A stretch of 64,000 nucleotides of DNA, taken from assembly GCA_001507915.1 (NCBI GenBank), contig LGER01000001.1, forward strand, positions 17,357-81,356, in the 5' to 3' direction. A program made the translations under genes and the position numbers. Positions 51,509-60,687 of the stretch are shown piece by piece. The notes beneath the pieces were generated by a model. The model saw nothing but the letters and a program-made list of their open reading frames with translations, was not told the DNA's origin and searched no databases. The stretch comes from Desulfonauticus sp. 38_4375. GTDB taxonomy: Bacteria > Desulfobacterota > Desulfovibrionia > Desulfovibrionales > Desulfonatronovibrionaceae. The first letter of the stretch is position 1. Every line of letters begins with the position of its first letter.

Positions 51509-52624
51509 ATGGGCAAAACTATTTGGATAAACTGCTGTGAACCTTCGGCAGACGTATATGCCAGCCAGCTTATAACCTGGCTAAAAACTCATCATCCCCA
51601 AATAAACATCATCGGGATGGGAGGAGAGCTAAGCCGTAAAGCCGGCCTAAAAGCCCTATTTAGGGCTGAAGAACTTTCTGTAATGGGATTTACCGAAGTC
51701 TTTTCCGCCTTGCCCCGCATCCTCAAATTGCTAAGAGACATAAAGCAATCTCTTAAAAAAACAAGGCCTGACCTTATCCTTCTTTTAGATGCCCCTGACT
51801 TTAACTTTAGGCTGGCCAAATATGCCTGGCACCTAAACATACCTGTTTTTTACTACATTGCTCCTCAGGTTTGGGCCTGGAGGAAAAATAGGGTTCATTT
51901 TCTAAAAAAATATATCAAAAAAATATTTTGCATTTTCCCTTTTGAAGAAGATTTTTTAAAACAATATAAAGTAAATACCTCCTATGTGGGAAATCCACTA
52001 TTAGATATCATAGACTTTAACTCCTTTAAAAATATAACCAGAGAAAAAAATAAAATCTTATTGCTACCAGGAAGTAGATATAAGGAAGTGCATTCTTTGC
52101 TACCACTTTTTAATGAAGTATGCTTAAACTTACAACAAAAGAAAAATTATCAATTTACTCTTATTAAGGCAGATAACATAGACCTGAAAACAATAACCCA
52201 ATACCTTAACCCCCAATTAAATTGTAAGATTGTAGAAAGAAAATATAGATATCAAGAAATGGCCAGCAGTTACCTGGCCCTGGCTGCTTCTGGCACTGTA
52301 ACTCTGGAGTGCGCACTAATGCAATTACCCACCATTATCACCTATAAGGTATCTTCTCTAACCTATCTGGTGGGTAAATTATTAATAGATGTTCCAGCAA
52401 TAGGGATGCCCAATCTAATATTAAAAGAAAAAATTTTCCCAGAATATATTCAAAAAGAAGCTAATGTAGAAAACATCTTACAAAGCATAAACTTATGGGA
52501 ACAGGAAAAAACCTACAACAACACTATCCTAAAATTAAAAGAAATCAAAACTATTTTGGGAAATAAAAAAGCTTCACAAAGTGTGGGAGAAGAACTGCTC
52601 TCTTTTTTAGAACAGTTAAACTAG
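51509..52624 (+). CDS. lpxB: lipid A disaccharide synthase LpxB
   Basis: LpxB joins UDP-diacylglucosamine and lipid X. The 371-residue GT19 protein shows CCEPSADVYASQLI, GMGGELSRKAGLKALFRAEELSVMGFTEVF, DAPDFNFRLAKYA and YYIAPQVWAWRKNR, then LLPGSRYKEV and AASGTVTLECAL. It confirms an outer membrane with lipid A. It is not beside other lpx genes. The ribosome site (AGGA) is modest. Confidence 0.95.
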   Translation: MGKTIWINCCEPSADVYASQLITWLKTHHPQINIIGMGGELSRKAGLKALFRAEELSVMGFTEVFSALPRILKLLRDIKQSLKKTRPDLILLLDAPDFNFRLAKYAWHLNIPVFYYIAPQVWAWRKNRVHFLKKYIKKIFCIFPFEEDFLKQYKVNTSYVGNPLLDIIDFNSFKNITREKNKILLLPGSRYKEVHSLLPLFNEVCLNLQQKKNYQFTLIKADNIDLKTITQYLNPQLNCKIVERKYRYQEMASSYLALAASGTVTLECALMQLPTIITYKVSSLTYLVGKLLIDVPAIGMPNLILKEKIFPEYIQKEANVENILQSINLWEQEKTYNNTILKLKEIKTILGNKKASQSVGEELLSFLEQLN

Positions 52625-52764
52625 TAAGTCCACAAAAAAAAGGATATTCTAAATTCCCAGCATCTATCTTTTTTTCACACTCACTCCAGGCAAATAAACG
52701 ATAAGGAAAGGATAATCACCAGGCAAGCTAAAAGGCTAAAAATAAAAAAACACTGACAAAAATG

Positions 52765-52792
52765 TTGACAAATATAAAAAAATATATAAAGT
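52765..52792 (+). promoter_or_regulatory. promoter of initiator tRNA-Met
   Basis: Consensus -35 TTGACA (52765-52770) followed by an AT-only stretch; TAAAGT (52787-52792) at 16-base spacing or TATAAA (52785-52790) are candidate -10 boxes, 17-25 bases before the tRNA. Confidence 0.55.
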
Positions 52793-52808
52793 AGCTTTTC
52801 TCGATTGA

Positions 52809-52885
52809 CGCGGGGTGGAGCAGCTTGGTAGCTCGTCGGGCTCATAACCCGAAGGCCGGAGGTTCAAATCCTCCCCCCGTTACCA
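52809..52885 (+). tRNA. initiator tRNA-fMet (anticodon CAU)
   Basis: A 77-base cloverleaf with encoded CCA. Acceptor CGCGGGG pairs with CCCCGTT except the first pair, C1 with U72, an unpaired end as needed for formylation and initiation. The anticodon stem TCGGG/CCCGA holds three consecutive G:C pairs next to the CTCATAA loop, the other initiator mark. T arm GGAGG-TTCAAAT-CCTCC. Confidence 0.95.
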
Positions 52886-52894
52886 AAAAAAGAA

Positions 52895-52932
52895 AAAAAA
52901 GGTGGTAAGTTTTAAAGCTTACCACCTTTTTT
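52895..52932. terminator. terminator between tRNA-fMet and pelB
   Basis: Arms AAAAAAGGTGGTAAG (52895-52909) and CTTACCACCTTTTTT (52918-52932) with an 8-base loop, A/T flanks on both sides. It serves the tRNA and the converging pel operon. Confidence 0.85.
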
Positions 52933-52946
52933 ATTTTTATCTAAGC

Positions 52947-55703
52947 TTAAAACCAATAATTATATTCCCCGTAAAACCTATACACCCCTTCTCCTTCTTG
53001 TATGAGTTCTTTGGAATAACCAAATCCCAGGGCCAGATTATCCTGTCCTAATAAGGAACCTCCAACTCCCAGTTCTAAAAAAGGCCCCCAACCATTTTGA
53101 TTGTTATAAACCACTCCAAATTCTCCAAAAGGCCGCCATACTCGATTATAGTTGTCTCTATTTTCCAGACCAAAATCCAAAACCAGGCCTGTTTCCCAGA
53201 AATCCGCTGGTAGCAAATCTGGTGGCTGAACTGAAAACCGATTTAAATAGCTACTCTGATTTTCTGCATAAGAATTATAAAGCCAGTAATTGCGTAAAGT
53301 CAAAGAAGGATAGCCCACTCTAAGCTTTTTACTTATTTGCCAAAAACTACTTCTGCTCTGACCAAAGAGATTATACTTTAAATCTCTATATCTACTAAAA
53401 TCCTGGCTAAACTCTGTCTGCCAGCTATCGGTTAAATCATAAACTAAATCAAACCCAATTCCTTCCCTAAGCCCTAAAGTCTCCACAAGTAAATTTTCAG
53501 AAGCAAAGTCATTACCATAAACTCTAAACCTTAAATTCAGTCTATTATTCAAATAAGAAGAAAACTCTAACTTCCCGCCCCAAATCTCTTGTTTACTTAC
53601 TATTTTCCACAGAGAAACTCCCACTTCTTTTCTTTCTCTTTTATAGCTAAAACTTAAAGTATATTTACTTATGTTATCTGGAAGGTTGAATAAATTGTTA
53701 TCCCTCTCCTTGATTAATTTATCTTCTAATAACACACTATAACTTAAATACTTATTCCAATCAGACAAAACCAATACTCTATTAGTCCAGATATCATAGT
53801 CTTTATGTAAGCTAGCCTCTGTAGCCTGGTGTATTTTATCCTCACTTTCTTCTATTAAATCTTTAAATTGTTTATAGAGTAAAAAGTCCTTTTTATTCTT
53901 ATCTAGGTTACTAAAAGCAACTTCTTTACTCCTATCTATTCTACCAATCCTGCGTAAGCTTTCAACTTCATCTCTTATAGGTAACCTGAATAAAAAATTT
54001 TGGGTTAACCGGGCTAACTCCTCTCTATTGTCCTGCTCCAGGTTCATACTCATCTTAGCCCAGGGGGGAGCAAATCCATATCTTTTTTGTAAAAAAATTG
54101 CTTTTTCATAACTTCCCCGTGCAAGAAGATAGCTATAATAAAGGTTTAAATATTCTTCTTCTGGAAGTATCTCTTTAGCTTTTGCTAATAATTTTTTTAT
54201 TTTTCCAGGAGAATCAAAATAAAAAGACAATCGCAGATAGAGATAAAGATTGTCCTTATTAGTTAAAAATTTATCATCTTGTTTAATCCTTTCTTTTATT
54301 AAAGCATAAGCTCTTTTTCTAAGTTTTATCTCTCTGTTTTTATATTCCTCGAGTGAGCCTAAAACATCTGCATAATCAACCAAAAAACTAATATCTTGTT
54401 TGTTTTTATCCAAGTACTTATCATAGTAAAAAATAGCTTTTTGATTATACTGTAAATAGGTATAAGCAGAGCCAACTACTAAATATAGGGACTCATCTAC
54501 TAACTTATTTTCTTCTAGATACCTTAAAAAAGTAAGTAAGTCCTTTGTCTCTCCCAACTCAATAGCAGCATAAATATACTCTCTAGCTAAACTATTTTGC
54601 CTATATTTTAGATAAAGCTCTAAATAAATATCCAATGCTTCCCTTTTCTTACCCAGCCAAGTTAAAGATTTGGCCTTTAGTAATAAAATATTTATATTAT
54701 TTTCCAAAAAGTGTTTATCCTCTTGGGAAAACTTTTCTATTTCTGTATAAAGCAGTTTATAGTCCTTTAATCTATCTAAGACATAGGCATAATTTAAGAA
54801 ATAAATAGGCTCTTTATATTTCTTCCAGGCCTCTAAATAAACCCTTTTAGCTAAATCAAAATCTTTCTTTTTAAGGCTAAGTATTCCTAAACGCTCAAAA
54901 TCAACCTTTCTAGCTATATCGTGCTGAAACAAAAAGTAATTAACCTCCAGACCAATTTCATCTTTTTGCATAAGCCAAGATAAATCACTTAAATTATACC
55001 AATAATCTGGCTCAGTAAAATCCATTTTGTCCTTAATCGAATATAGTTTTTGCAACGCATGGTCATATCTTCTTTTTATAAGTAAAATTTTAGCATAAAG
55101 ATTAACTTCTTCAGAATTTAATTTTCTAACCTTTTCTATTTCTTTTAAATAAAACAGGGATAAATCAAGCTCTCCCAAGGAAAAAGCTAGCTCTGAGGCT
55201 ATAAAATAATAATTAAAAGCTATCTTCTTGGGTATTTTTTTAAGTAAAGCAAATACCTTTTCTGGAGAACCAATATAGATATAGGCTTTAATGAGGCTAT
55301 CTACATAAAGATATTCTTTTTTCCTTAATTTTTCCTCTAGTAAATCTACAATCTTATCTAATTGATTTAACTCTAGACCCAGCTTAATAATTTTATTACT
55401 CAAGTTTAAACTGGGTTTTAGTTTATATATTTGCTTATAATAGGAAAAGGCCAGGTTTGTTTCTCCCTGCCAAAGAGAAATTTGAGCTAACCATTGAAGC
55501 CAGAAGATATCTCTTTTATTAAGTTTATAACCTTTTAAAGCTGTTTTATAGGCATTATCTAAATCATTATTTTCTACAAATACATTAAGAGCCAGTTTTA
55601 AAAGCTCTGTTTGTTGCTTTAAATTATCTTCAGCTAGAGCAAGATTTAAATTTAAAGCAAGCAAACAAAAAATCAAAGTAAAAATTACTTTTTTCATCTT
55701 CAA
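52947..55703 (-). CDS. pelB: PelB-like outer membrane exopolysaccharide export protein (TPR plus beta-barrel)
   Basis: A 918-residue protein with signal peptide (ends near ALAEDN, residue 24), about 600 residues of tetratricopeptide-like helical repeats, and a C-terminal region (about 640-918) of alternating amphipathic strands with Tyr/Trp/Arg pairs ending in an aromatic residue (NYWF), typical of an outer membrane barrel. This is the architecture of PelB, which guides and exports the Pel polysaccharide. It is shorter than Pseudomonas PelB (about 1190). It is the last gene of the pel operon, one base after the TPR gene. Confidence 0.85.
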   Translation of the reverse strand: MKMKKVIFTLIFCLLALNLNLALAEDNLKQQTELLKLALNVFVENNDLDNAYKTALKGYKLNKRDIFWLQWLAQISLWQGETNLAFSYYKQIYKLKPSLNLSNKIIKLGLELNQLDKIVDLLEEKLRKKEYLYVDSLIKAYIYIGSPEKVFALLKKIPKKIAFNYYFIASELAFSLGELDLSLFYLKEIEKVRKLNSEEVNLYAKILLIKRRYDHALQKLYSIKDKMDFTEPDYWYNLSDLSWLMQKDEIGLEVNYFLFQHDIARKVDFERLGILSLKKKDFDLAKRVYLEAWKKYKEPIYFLNYAYVLDRLKDYKLLYTEIEKFSQEDKHFLENNINILLLKAKSLTWLGKKREALDIYLELYLKYRQNSLAREYIYAAIELGETKDLLTFLRYLEENKLVDESLYLVVGSAYTYLQYNQKAIFYYDKYLDKNKQDISFLVDYADVLGSLEEYKNREIKLRKRAYALIKERIKQDDKFLTNKDNLYLYLRLSFYFDSPGKIKKLLAKAKEILPEEEYLNLYYSYLLARGSYEKAIFLQKRYGFAPPWAKMSMNLEQDNREELARLTQNFLFRLPIRDEVESLRRIGRIDRSKEVAFSNLDKNKKDFLLYKQFKDLIEESEDKIHQATEASLHKDYDIWTNRVLVLSDWNKYLSYSVLLEDKLIKERDNNLFNLPDNISKYTLSFSYKRERKEVGVSLWKIVSKQEIWGGKLEFSSYLNNRLNLRFRVYGNDFASENLLVETLGLREGIGFDLVYDLTDSWQTEFSQDFSRYRDLKYNLFGQSRSSFWQISKKLRVGYPSLTLRNYWLYNSYAENQSSYLNRFSVQPPDLLPADFWETGLVLDFGLENRDNYNRVWRPFGEFGVVYNNQNGWGPFLELGVGGSLLGQDNLALGFGYSKELIQEGEGVYRFYGEYNYWF

Positions 55704-55704
55704 T

Positions 55705-55986
55705 TTAATTTTCTCTCAAAATTTTCCTTGATAGAAACTGTGCTTCTTTCCTGGCTCCAACTTTTCTAGCCAGAGATAAAAAATAATTATAACTGGCATA
55801 ATCTCCAGGAATCTCTTTCAAATAACTATGTAAATATTTTTTAATTTCTTTTACCTTATTCCCACTTTCTAAAACTTTAAAAGCTGATATTAAAAATTTT
55901 TTCTTTTGCTTTTTGTCCTTACTTTCTTTAAACAATTGAAAATAAATCTCAGCACTGGCCAGGTATTTACCCTCTTGTTCGAGCAA
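55705..55986 (-). CDS. TPR membrane protein of the pel operon, C-terminal piece of a frameshifted gene
   Basis: This 93-residue frame begins with LEQEGKYLASAEIYFQLF, a TPR helix, and shows no ribosome site at its apparent TTG start. It is the continuation of the gene at 55967-56656: removing one A of the A8 tract (plus-strand T8 at 55994-56001) changes KKGCF into KKAVLLEQEG and joins both into one 316-residue protein. Present as encoded, it would not be made independently. Confidence 0.75.
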   Translation of the reverse strand: MLEQEGKYLASAEIYFQLFKESKDKKQKKKFLISAFKVLESGNKVKEIKKYLHSYLKEIPGDYASYNYFLSLARKVGARKEAQFLSRKILREN

Positions 55987-56656
55987 AACAGCCTTTTTTT
56001 TGTTTCCAGAACAAAGAATTGGGGCTATCTTTTACTATGAGCTCCTCTAAAAAAAACATTGCCTTTTTAAAATCAGACTTAGCCAGAGTAAGTTCAAGCC
56101 CCTTTTTAGCCCACTTCACATCTTCCTTATAAAGCCCATAGTTTTCAATTATTCTAAGCGCTTCTGCAGATTGCCCCAGCCTCCAGTACTCCTCATAAAG
56201 CCAGGACGGTTTTACTTCTTCTTTTATTTCTATTTCCTTAAGTAAGCTTAAACACTTTTGTAAGTAAGCTATGGCTTTTTCGGGTTCTTTGTTTTGCAAA
56301 GCAAAAAACCGACTTTTACTTAAATCATAGCGCAAAAAAGGGCTTAATTTAATCTTTTCTCCCAATTTTTCAGCGTTTTCCCACTCTCCCTTATGTACAT
56401 AGCCTTGAAAAAGTACTCTGGCATAATCCACCCGTGAATATTTTTTTACCAAAACTTCCAGATAGGAAATTGCTAAATCCAAATTTTTCTGTTCGCTTAA
56501 GACATAAAAGTCCAAAGACTTTCTGGGAAAAACTAAAAATAAAGCCAATAAAAAGGCTCCTAAAATAAACAAAAGCTCACTTCCAGTGACAACTTTTTCT
56601 TCACTGTCTACAGGTAATTCTTCCTGCAACTGTTTTCTCTTTACTTTGAAAAACAT
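55967..56656 (-). CDS. TPR membrane protein of the pel operon, N-terminal piece of a frameshifted gene
   Basis: A 229-residue frame with one membrane segment (about 27-44) followed by TPR-like helices (YLEVLVKKYSRVDYARVLFQGYVHKGEWENAEKLG and similar). It reads through an A8 tract into a short alien tail (KKGCFARTRG) and stops, while the proper continuation is in the frame of 55705-55986. It overlaps pelA by 56 bases, with its start inside that gene. It occupies the place between pelA and pelB where pelC is found in Pseudomonas, but does not resemble PelC; a periplasmic scaffold role is a guess. Confidence 0.75.
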   Translation of the reverse strand: MFFKVKRKQLQEELPVDSEEKVVTGSELLFILGAFLLALFLVFPRKSLDFYVLSEQKNLDLAISYLEVLVKKYSRVDYARVLFQGYVHKGEWENAEKLGEKIKLSPFLRYDLSKSRFFALQNKEPEKAIAYLQKCLSLLKEIEIKEEVKPSWLYEEYWRLGQSAEALRIIENYGLYKEDVKWAKKGLELTLAKSDFKKAMFFLEELIVKDSPNSLFWKQKKGCFARTRG

Positions 56657-59342
56657 ATGTATCTACTTTTTTCTTTACTTTCACTTTATTTTTAAAATCA
56701 AGACGACAACCATCTGGCAAAAACAGCTCTCCCTTTACAGGTCTAAAAGAGGTAAATTTAAAATCAAAGCCTTGTTTATATTTTTTAAATCTCAAAACCT
56801 TTCCATTTAAAGAAATTATATATGGTTCTTTTTTATTTTTTAAATTAGATTTTGTGCTTACCTTTATTCTGTAACTATCAGGCTCTAAGTGATAGTAATA
56901 AAGATTTTTATCTTGCTTTCTTCCCCAGCTATTTGAAACAATGCTTTCCTGGCTCAACCTTAAGGTGCCAAGGTTAAATTCCAGTCCAAAGTATTTTCCC
57001 TTTTTAACTACTTCTAAGCCTTCACTAGTTTTAAGTATGACACTATTATAAAAGGCCAACGCCCTTTGTAAAAACTCAGAAACATAAAGGGGATGAATGT
57101 CTTGCTGCAAGCAAAAATTGTATACCTCTTCCAAAGCCTTTAAAGATGCAAGTTTAGAACCAGAATAAAAATGATAATATATGTCTATGGGTTTTAACCT
57201 TTTGGGACTTTCGGTTTTTAAAAAGGTCTGGATTACCTGCTTATAGCCATAAAAGGGACCGCTCCATAAGTTGGTGTAAAGGTTTTCATTTTGTTCAGGG
57301 GCAAAAATTTGAATAAACTTTCCCCTTTTAAAGCCCAAAGGAGCTATCCTGGAAAACCAGGGCTCTTGATTGGTTATTGTTGTATCACCCCCATTAATGT
57401 TGTATAAACCCTGTTTGTAAGCAATTTTAAGAGCCTTTTCAGTGGGCAAACAATCTCCTGTCCAAAAAAACAAGCGTAAGGGTTTAGAGGTAAGTTGACT
57501 CAGAAAATCAACTGAACCTATAATTTCCCTTTCCAGATTAAGGGTATAGTTTTTAAGGGGTAAGTTATAAAATTCTCCTGTTGTATCTTCTAACTCCTCC
57601 TTCTTCAGCAACACTTTTTTCCATTGAAAAGGATGCGAATAGCTATGGCTGGCTGGCTCCACATAGGGAAGTTGCCAAATCTTTTTAACTAACGTTAACA
57701 TCTTAGCTGAAAGTTGGGGATAAAGTCCATGAGGAGCAATTTCTGCCTCAATAAAAGAAACTCCATGGGGCAAGGTATATTTTTTTAAAATTTTTGAATA
57801 AATGATTTCTGCAGCCAGCTTATCTGGTTCAAACTCAGCCCTACTTACTGCTCCATCTCCATCAATATGAGCTATGAAAATCCTTTTCCCCATTTCTGTG
57901 CTTACATCAGGTATGGGAAGAAGAGGTAGTTCCAGCATCTCCTGAACCAGTTGAAAAGGGTCAACAACCCAGATTTCTTCTGGGCTGTTGAGCAAAAAAC
58001 TCTCTCCCCAAGCATACCCACCCCAGGGAGTTTTGGCCATAAGCGTAATTTGCTCCTTTTTATTCTTTAACATTAACCAGGGCTCTCCTCTTTGGAGCAC
58101 CAGGCCTGTATCTTCTGCTCTTATTCTAGGTTCAATCTCAAAGCTCAAATACTTTTTATTAAACCATAAATTAAAATTTTTATCCTGCACTTCTACTAAA
58201 TCCAGGCCCAGAGGATTTAAAAACTCCTTTTCTTCTGGGAACCCAAAACTTTCCAAAAATAAAACCTTATTTCCTTCAGCAATAGCTCTTTTAACCCACA
58301 CATAAAATCTGGAATAATCTTCTAAAATACCTTTATTCAACCAGACGATAATTCCAGCATATCTATCTTTTAAAGGAAACCCAGGTAAACTTCTGGACAC
58401 ATCTTTTATCTCTGGAACAAAACCTAAGTATTCTAAAGGAAGGGAAATAAGTCTTGAAGGATAATTTTCATAGATATCATTAAAAACACTACCATCTGTT
58501 AAAATTAAAACTTTGCGAGGATAAATACACTTTTCATTTATTCCCAGGGCATTAAGTTCTCCATTACTGATATAAGGAATAAATCCAAGCTGTTGTATCT
58601 TTTGAGATAACTCCAGACCTTTCTCCATTTCGCCAGGCTTTAAATAGTCAATAACTATTATGGGCAACTTATATTTACTCTTAATATCTTTAAGTAAAAC
58701 AAGAAGTTTCTCTCTTTCTTCAGATTTCACTGGAACATAACTTTGATTTACAGCATCATATCCCCAAAAAAGAGACTCTACAGCTAAAGCGTCTATATCT
58801 TGAAAGACCTTAGGTATTATTTCAAAACCCCTATTGAGAATAATCAGCTTCTGAGGAAATAACTTTCTTAGAGTCTTAATCAGCTTAACCTCTTGTTCAA
58901 AATAAGCCTCTAATTTCTCTCCCTTTAAAAAAAGAGTAGCTGAGTCTAAGGTATCCAGAAAAATACCTCCATAATCTTTAGTTAAAAGTCTTTTGGCCCT
59001 GGTTAAAAGATAATCAAAATACTTCCTATTAGTTAAATCCATTACCTTAGAGCCCCATCTTTTATTTACTCCCAGGACCCAATCTTTAGCTATTGCCTTG
59101 TCCAGACTTTCTCCCACACTCAAATAGGCTATATATTTAGTATCTAAATCATAAGTAACTACAGGCTTTTCTTCCAGGTTTTTATCATCCACAACAATAT
59201 ACTTACAATAGGCCAGCATTTCTTCAGGAAGTCTATTTCCATAATAAAAACACATTCCATCCTCAATTTTTTGGGCCCAAATATTACCTGCTAAAAAAAT
59301 AAAGATTATTAAACTAATACTCTTGAAAGGCAAATGTCTCAT
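56601..59342 (-). CDS. pelA: PelA: Pel polysaccharide glycoside hydrolase / deacetylase
   Basis: A 913-residue secreted protein with signal peptide (cleavage near WAQ, residue 23). Residues about 27-270 form a GH114-like TIM barrel (YLSVGE, GGIFLDTLDS with Asp near 130, and E189 in AVESLFWG). Residues about 485-760 are a polysaccharide deacetylase: IAHIDGDG with D494 and D496, and SHSYSHPF as the metal-binding His pair. The remainder is a beta-rich C-terminal domain. PelA trims and partly deacetylates the Pel polymer in the periplasm. It overlaps pelG by 29 bases and the TPR gene by 56. Confidence 0.93.
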   Translation of the reverse strand: MRHLPFKSISLIIFIFLAGNIWAQKIEDGMCFYYGNRLPEEMLAYCKYIVVDDKNLEEKPVVTYDLDTKYIAYLSVGESLDKAIAKDWVLGVNKRWGSKVMDLTNRKYFDYLLTRAKRLLTKDYGGIFLDTLDSATLFLKGEKLEAYFEQEVKLIKTLRKLFPQKLIILNRGFEIIPKVFQDIDALAVESLFWGYDAVNQSYVPVKSEEREKLLVLLKDIKSKYKLPIIVIDYLKPGEMEKGLELSQKIQQLGFIPYISNGELNALGINEKCIYPRKVLILTDGSVFNDIYENYPSRLISLPLEYLGFVPEIKDVSRSLPGFPLKDRYAGIIVWLNKGILEDYSRFYVWVKRAIAEGNKVLFLESFGFPEEKEFLNPLGLDLVEVQDKNFNLWFNKKYLSFEIEPRIRAEDTGLVLQRGEPWLMLKNKKEQITLMAKTPWGGYAWGESFLLNSPEEIWVVDPFQLVQEMLELPLLPIPDVSTEMGKRIFIAHIDGDGAVSRAEFEPDKLAAEIIYSKILKKYTLPHGVSFIEAEIAPHGLYPQLSAKMLTLVKKIWQLPYVEPASHSYSHPFQWKKVLLKKEELEDTTGEFYNLPLKNYTLNLEREIIGSVDFLSQLTSKPLRLFFWTGDCLPTEKALKIAYKQGLYNINGGDTTITNQEPWFSRIAPLGFKRGKFIQIFAPEQNENLYTNLWSGPFYGYKQVIQTFLKTESPKRLKPIDIYYHFYSGSKLASLKALEEVYNFCLQQDIHPLYVSEFLQRALAFYNSVILKTSEGLEVVKKGKYFGLEFNLGTLRLSQESIVSNSWGRKQDKNLYYYHLEPDSYRIKVSTKSNLKNKKEPYIISLNGKVLRFKKYKQGFDFKFTSFRPVKGELFLPDGCRLDFKNKVKVKKKVDTYVFQSKEKTVAGRITCRQ

Positions 59343-60687
59343 ATTCTAAATCTTCCATTACTTTACTTAACAAAAATAAGATTAAAACAAAACAAACGAG
59401 CAAAGAACAAGAAAATCCATAACCATAAAAATATGGACCTAATTTTATACTTAGGTAAGTAAAAATAAAATTTAAGACAAAAAATAAAATAGACATAATA
59501 AGACAAATAATTCTTTTATTCAAATAAAATAAAAAACTTAAACAAAAGGTAAACCCAAGCTGCAACTGAGCTCCAACCAGGTCCACATAAAAAAGTGGTA
59601 GATACAATTTGGGAATATTGAGCAAAGAAAAAATATCCTCTGAAGTTAAGAACAAAATCAAGGTAAATATACCCTGCACTATCAGTATCTCCCGAATGGC
59701 CATTCTAATACTTCTAATCATCTTTTTTTTATAGTAAAAAATTTCCTCTAAGGTTCCCTTCTCTCTAACAGCATCGTAAAATTTTTCATATTTCTCTGCA
59801 AAATCTACTTCCAGGCGATAAAAAAGCACAGACATTCCAGGAACAATAGAAAGATAGGCCAAAAAGATAGGTAAGTCATAAAGAATGGAATTTTTTAAAC
59901 CGCCAATAACTACTCTTCCTGTATCCCGGGAAAACCAAAACATAAATTTATCTATCCAAATACCAAGATTATAAAAAAGACCTATTAAAGCATATGTAAG
60001 GTAAAAATTATCTTTTTGCAAAAAATCAAAAGAAATAAAATTGTTTAAAACAAAATTATTACCTATCAAAATTAAGGAAAGATAAAGAAGAATACTTAGG
60101 CCTAAAAGAAAAGAAAAAAGCAAACCAGATAATCCATATTTTTTAAAATAAAAAGAAAAAATAAATATACTTGCAAAGGAAACAAAGTATAATAATAAAA
60201 GTTTTTTATACTCTTTTAAGCCAGAGAACAAAACATTGACAATCCAGATTCCACAAAGAGCAATAAAAGAAAAGAGTATTAGAATTTTAATAGTCAAATC
60301 CAGAGAGTTTAAAAATAAACCTATACCAATAAACGCGCCAATTATACCTAGCCCAAAAGATAATAAAAGGGCTCCCATTAAATTGGGGAACACCTGTTCT
60401 TCCCTTTTTTGAAAAATAAAATCTGCTATACTCCGAACAAAAGAAAGCTGAAAAGAACCAGTAAGAATAAGGCTAAGGGCCAGCAAATAGGTCACTAGAC
60501 TTTGAAACTGGAGAATAAAAAGATTATCCTGCTGGGAGTATGCAAAATAACCCACCAACAAAATGCTGACAATAGAAATTACCCAAGGACCAGAAATCAG
60601 CACAGCACTATAACCATAGGCTACAAGCAGGGAAAAGAGTTTTTGTTTTTTTAAAAGTTTTTTTAGTTCAAAGGCTATACCGGCCAT
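59314..60687 (-). CDS. pelG: PelG: Pel polysaccharide inner membrane transporter
   Basis: A 457-residue integral membrane protein with about twelve segments. The start AGIAFELKKLLKKQKLFSLLVAYGYSAVLISGPW is the PelG signature. PelG is related to Wzx/MATE-type flippases and forms the synthase complex with PelD, PelE and PelF. It overlaps pelF by 13 bases. Confidence 0.94.
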   Translation of the reverse strand: MAGIAFELKKLLKKQKLFSLLVAYGYSAVLISGPWVISIVSILLVGYFAYSQQDNLFILQFQSLVTYLLALSLILTGSFQLSFVRSIADFIFQKREEQVFPNLMGALLLSFGLGIIGAFIGIGLFLNSLDLTIKILILFSFIALCGIWIVNVLFSGLKEYKKLLLLYFVSFASIFIFSFYFKKYGLSGLLFSFLLGLSILLYLSLILIGNNFVLNNFISFDFLQKDNFYLTYALIGLFYNLGIWIDKFMFWFSRDTGRVVIGGLKNSILYDLPIFLAYLSIVPGMSVLFYRLEVDFAEKYEKFYDAVREKGTLEEIFYYKKKMIRSIRMAIREILIVQGIFTLILFLTSEDIFSLLNIPKLYLPLFYVDLVGAQLQLGFTFCLSFLFYLNKRIICLIMSILFFVLNFIFTYLSIKLGPYFYGYGFSCSLLVCFVLILFLLSKVMEDLEYETFAFQEY

